From Actinomycetes bacterium (lineage in GTDB: Bacteria > Actinomycetota > Actinomycetes > Actinomycetales > Microbacteriaceae), in the NCBI GenBank assembly GCA_021793715.1, contig JAJYSF010000016.1:1-9593 (forward strand): 9,593 bases of DNA, in the 5' to 3' direction. Numbering within the stretch: the first letter of the stretch is position 1; every line of letters starts with the position of its first letter. Below the pieces are notes generated by a model. The model was not told the origin of the DNA and made no database searches. It saw only the letters and a list, made by a program, of their open reading frames with translations. Below, piece by piece: positions 7,816 to 9,593 of the stretch. The position numbers and the translations under genes were made by a program.

Positions 7816-7820
7816 ATGAT
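7815..7820 (+). promoter_or_regulatory. Putative -10 element for leaderless tetR transcript
   Basis: TATGAT is close to the TATAAT consensus and ends 6 nt before the GTG start at 7827, the same spacing as at the parA start. No clear -35 is seen; operator unit 3 lies where a -35 would be expected, which fits autoregulation. Confidence 0.5.
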
Positions 7821-7826
7821 CGAGGG

Positions 7827-8456
7827 GTGGCTCAGCTTCCTCATCCCCTCTCCCGCCGCGACCGTCAGCAGCAGACGCGCGAAGCGCTGGTGTTCGCGGC
7901 CCGGCGGGTGTTCGCGGAGGACGGGTATCACGCGGCGAGCCTCGAGCGGATCGCGCGCGAAGCGGGTTTCACGAAGGGCGCGATCTACTCCAACTTCGAC
8001 GGCAAACCCGCGCTGTTCCTCGCGGTCATGGATCAGAATCTGCAGCTCGCGGACCTCGATATCCGCGACCCGTTCGACGAGACGAAGGCCCCCACGTCGA
8101 CCGGCCGCGACCTCGCCGAGCGCGAGGGATACCCGGCGGCCGCAACGCAGGGGTTCGCCCTCGCCACACTCGAATTCATCAGCGCGGCAGCCCGCGACGA
8201 GACGCTCGCGCCGCAGCTGCACCGGCGCCTCGAAGAGCTGCTCGACCGCTACACGGAGATCGCAAAGCGCGTGGGCCCCGTCGACGAAACACTTCCGGCC
8301 GCTGACATCGGGAAGCTCCTGGCTGCGCTGGACCAGGGCCTGGGCCTGATCCTGCTATCGGGAGACGTTCCGCTCGACACCACGCTCTTCAACGCGGGCA
8401 TGCGACGGCTCATCGACCCCGCGCGGACGGCCGCGGACAGCGCGTCCGGCGCCTGA
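7827..8456 (+). CDS. TetR/AcrR-family transcriptional regulator
   Basis: This 209-aa protein is a full-length TetR-family regulator. The N-terminal helix-turn-helix domain is clear: TREALVFAARRVFAEDGY (residues 17-34) leads into SLERIAREAGFTKGAIYSNF (38-57), with the family-typical GAIYSNF recognition helix. The remaining residues, about 60-205, form the variable ligand-binding and dimerisation domain; the ligand cannot be predicted. The GTG start is chosen because the protein begins shortly before the HTH domain, no other start codon lies in frame upstream, and a -10 element sits 6 nt before it. It is divergent from the ABC exporter and shares its operator-rich control region, so it most likely represses the exporter and itself until an exported compound binds. 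It is convergent with the MerR gene, 6 bp away. Confidence 0.93.
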   Translation: MAQLPHPLSRRDRQQQTREALVFAARRVFAEDGYHAASLERIAREAGFTKGAIYSNFDGKPALFLAVMDQNLQLADLDIRDPFDETKAPTSTGRDLAEREGYPAAATQGFALATLEFISAAARDETLAPQLHRRLEELLDRYTEIAKRVGPVDETLPAADIGKLLAALDQGLGLILLSGDVPLDTTLFNAGMRRLIDPARTAADSASGA

Positions 8457-8469
8457 AGCGCGTCAGGCG
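8450..8469. terminator. Hairpin between convergent tetR and merR
   Basis: CGCCTGA (8450-8456) and TCAGGCG (8463-8469) form a perfect 7-bp stem with a 6-nt loop. On the plus strand it is followed by GTCTTCTTGG, a modest T-rich tail, so it may end the tetR transcript; on the minus strand no T-run follows. Both stop codons lie in the stem. Confidence 0.45.
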
Positions 8470-9005
8470 GTCTTCTTGGCGCGACGAGCGGCGAGCTCGT
8501 CGACTGGATCCGGCTCGGCCGGGTCGAACTCGACGAGCGTCGTCTCGACCTCGCGCAGCACCTTGCCGACGGCGATGCCGAAGACGCCCTGCCCACGGCT
8601 GACGAGGTCGATCACCTCATCGTTCGACGTGCACAGGTACACCGACGCGCCGTCGCTCATCAGGGTCGTGCTCGCGAGATCGCGGATCCCCGAGGCACGG
8701 AGCTGCTCGACGGCCACGCGGATCTGCTGAAGCGAGATCCCGGTGTCGAGGAGTCGTTTGACGAGCTTGAGCACGAGGATGTCGCGGAAGCCGTACAGGC
8801 GCTGCGTGCCGGACCCCTGCGCATTGCGAATCGTCGGCACGACGAGGTCGGTGCGCGCCCAGTAGTCGAGCTGACGGTAGGTGATGCCGGCCGCCCTCGC
8901 GGCGACGGCGCCGCGATAGCCCGCATCGGGATCCAGCTGCGGCAGACCGTCGGTGAAGAGAAGGTCGACGGCGAATCCGCTGTCGTGGGGATGTCCCGCG
9001 CTCAT
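8463..9005 (-). CDS. MerR-family regulator, Rv1830-like
   Basis: This 180-aa protein has a MerR-type winged helix-turn-helix at about residues 29-100: YRGAVAARAAGITYRQLDYW, then a wing around GSGTQRLYGFRDILVLK and helix KRLLDTGISLQQIRVAVEQL. The downstream part, with TLMSDGASVYLCTSNDEVIDL and GQGVFGIAVGKVLREVE, closely resembles what I remember of mycobacterial Rv1830, a MerR protein linked to cell-division control. It has no cysteine-rich metal-binding loop, so it is not a classic metal sensor. The C-terminus ends in a basic AARRAKKTA tail. The start ATG 9005 has AGAGGA 5 nt upstream; a GTG start at 9101 would add 32 unrelated residues and cover the promoter. It lies downstream of the FtsR-like gene, and its own promoter suggests it is not strictly dependent on that gene. 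Confidence 0.88.
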   Translation of the reverse strand: MSAGHPHDSGFAVDLLFTDGLPQLDPDAGYRGAVAARAAGITYRQLDYWARTDLVVPTIRNAQGSGTQRLYGFRDILVLKLVKRLLDTGISLQQIRVAVEQLRASGIRDLASTTLMSDGASVYLCTSNDEVIDLVSRGQGVFGIAVGKVLREVETTLVEFDPAEPDPVDELAARRAKKTA

Positions 9006-9036
9006 CTTCGTCCTCTCGGTCCAAGGGGTTGCCCCC

Positions 9037-9065
9037 ACAGTACGGGTGCGACCCCGCGCCTTCAA
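9037..9065 (-). promoter_or_regulatory. Promoter of the Rv1830-like merR gene
   Basis: On the minus strand TTGAAG (9065-9060) and TACTGT (9042-9037) are separated by exactly 17 nt, a good housekeeping-sigma match. The expected start near 9030 gives a leader of about 25 nt that carries the AGAGGA ribosome binding site. No clear terminator for the upstream gene is seen in 9066-9118. Confidence 0.5.
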
Positions 9066-9118
9066 CGACATTCGCCTTCCGGGTGACGGCGTGTCGATCA
9101 AGACGTTATGAATCGTGA

Positions 9119-9593
9119 TCAGTCGGGCAGCATCTTCGTCAGTGCCTGCTGCACGAAAATGCCGCGCACCTCTTCGAGACGGTCCGCGAGTCTCGGTCCG
9201 ATCTCGTGCGCACGTGCCCGCGATCGCGCGTCGCCGCGCCGCAGCACGTGTGCGAGCGACGTCTCGATGAGCGTGACCTCTCGTTCGGCACCCTGCTTGA
9301 GGGAGCGAACGTGACGCGGGTCGATGCCGTGCCGCTCGAGCGCGACCAGTGCACGCAGCAACGCCACGTGCTGGCTGTCGTACGTCTCCGCGGGCGCGAT
9401 GAGTCCGAGGCTGAAAGCATCGTTCAACAGCTGAGCGGGCGCCTCGGCCGCGGCAAGCAGATCGGCGCGGGAGTAGGCACGACCCGTCGGATGAATCGAC
9501 TGCGGGGCCTGCGGCAGCTCGGGCTCGCGGCCGGCATCGACGTCATCGAGGTACTCACGAATGACGCTCAGCGGCAGGTAGTGGTCGCGCTGC
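9119..9593 (-). CDS. ftsR: MerR-family regulator, FtsR/Rv1828-like (N-terminus beyond window)
   Basis: The last 157 residues of a minus-strand gene are visible; the start and the DNA-binding helix-turn-helix lie beyond the right edge. The visible part begins QRDHYLPLSVIREYLDDVDAG, the end of the MerR DNA-binding domain in the Rv1828/FtsR type. It continues through HPTGRAYSRADLLAAA and a mostly helical C-terminal domain with LLNDAFSLGLI, and stops at TGA after KMLPD. In Corynebacterium the homologue FtsR activates ftsZ; in mycobacteria Rv1828 sits next to garA. Identification is from memory of these conserved segments, without alignment. It is followed 113 bp downstream by the Rv1830-like merR gene. 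Confidence 0.8.
   Translation of the reverse strand, partial: QRDHYLPLSVIREYLDDVDAGREPELPQAPQSIHPTGRAYSRADLLAAAEAPAQLLNDAFSLGLIAPAETYDSQHVALLRALVALERHGIDPRHVRSLKQGAEREVTLIETSLAHVLRRGDARSRARAHEIGPRLADRLEEVRGIFVQQALTKMLPD

Noticed and set aside
6511..8349. 612-codon plus-strand open frame
   Set aside because: It runs antisense through the exporter genes, across the operator region and into tetR in another frame, with no recognisable domain.
9006..9101. 32-residue N-terminal extension of the merR product
   Set aside because: It covers the well-matched promoter at 9037-9065, and the shorter start has a good ribosome binding site.

Overview
The window looks like a piece of a high-GC actinobacterial chromosome, most likely Microbacteriaceae (Microbacterium-like). 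This rests on the strong G/C bias at third codon positions, GTG/TTG starts, probable leaderless genes, and protein types I recognise from actinobacteria: a Rv1828/FtsR-like and a Rv1830-like MerR regulator, and a MinD-like ATPase with a long charged N-terminus. No database search was run; family calls come from motifs and memory.

Layout from left to right. (1) 1-1615, minus: a MinD/ParA-type P-loop ATPase, cut by the left edge, with about 320 acidic low-complexity residues before its ATPase domain. (2) 1660-5067, minus: complete pyruvate carboxylase (pyc), 1135 aa, 44 bp upstream of the ATPase and probably co-transcribed with it. (3) 5068-5149: short divergent promoter region. (4) 5150-5965, plus: a ParA/Soj-type ATPase, apparently leaderless. 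(5) 5973-7734, minus: a two-gene ABC-2 exporter (permease and ATP-binding subunit) with overlapping genes. (6) 7735-7826: a dense divergent control region. (7) 7827-8456, plus: a TetR-family regulator. (8) 8463-9005, minus: a Rv1830-like MerR regulator with its own promoter. (9) 9119-9593, minus: the C-terminal part of a FtsR/Rv1828-like MerR regulator, cut by the right edge.

How the parts work together: pyc is a housekeeping anaplerotic enzyme. The two ParA/MinD ATPases and two MerR regulators are of types linked to chromosome or protein positioning and to cell division. Between these core-type genes lies a self-contained TetR/ABC-exporter cassette. Its intergenic region holds three 13-bp inverted repeats spaced exactly 17 bp apart, lying over a good -35/-10 promoter for the exporter, plus a separate perfect 7-bp inverted repeat touching both promoters. 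This is the clearest regulatory structure in the window and fits a TetR repressor controlling the exporter and itself.

There is no gene-free stretch above 300 bases; the longest gap is 113 bp (9006-9118). I saw no tRNA, rRNA, insertion sequence, CRISPR array or phage gene. I did not find a convincing entirely new system; the items most worth a second look are the tandem operator array and the acidic MinD-like ATPase.
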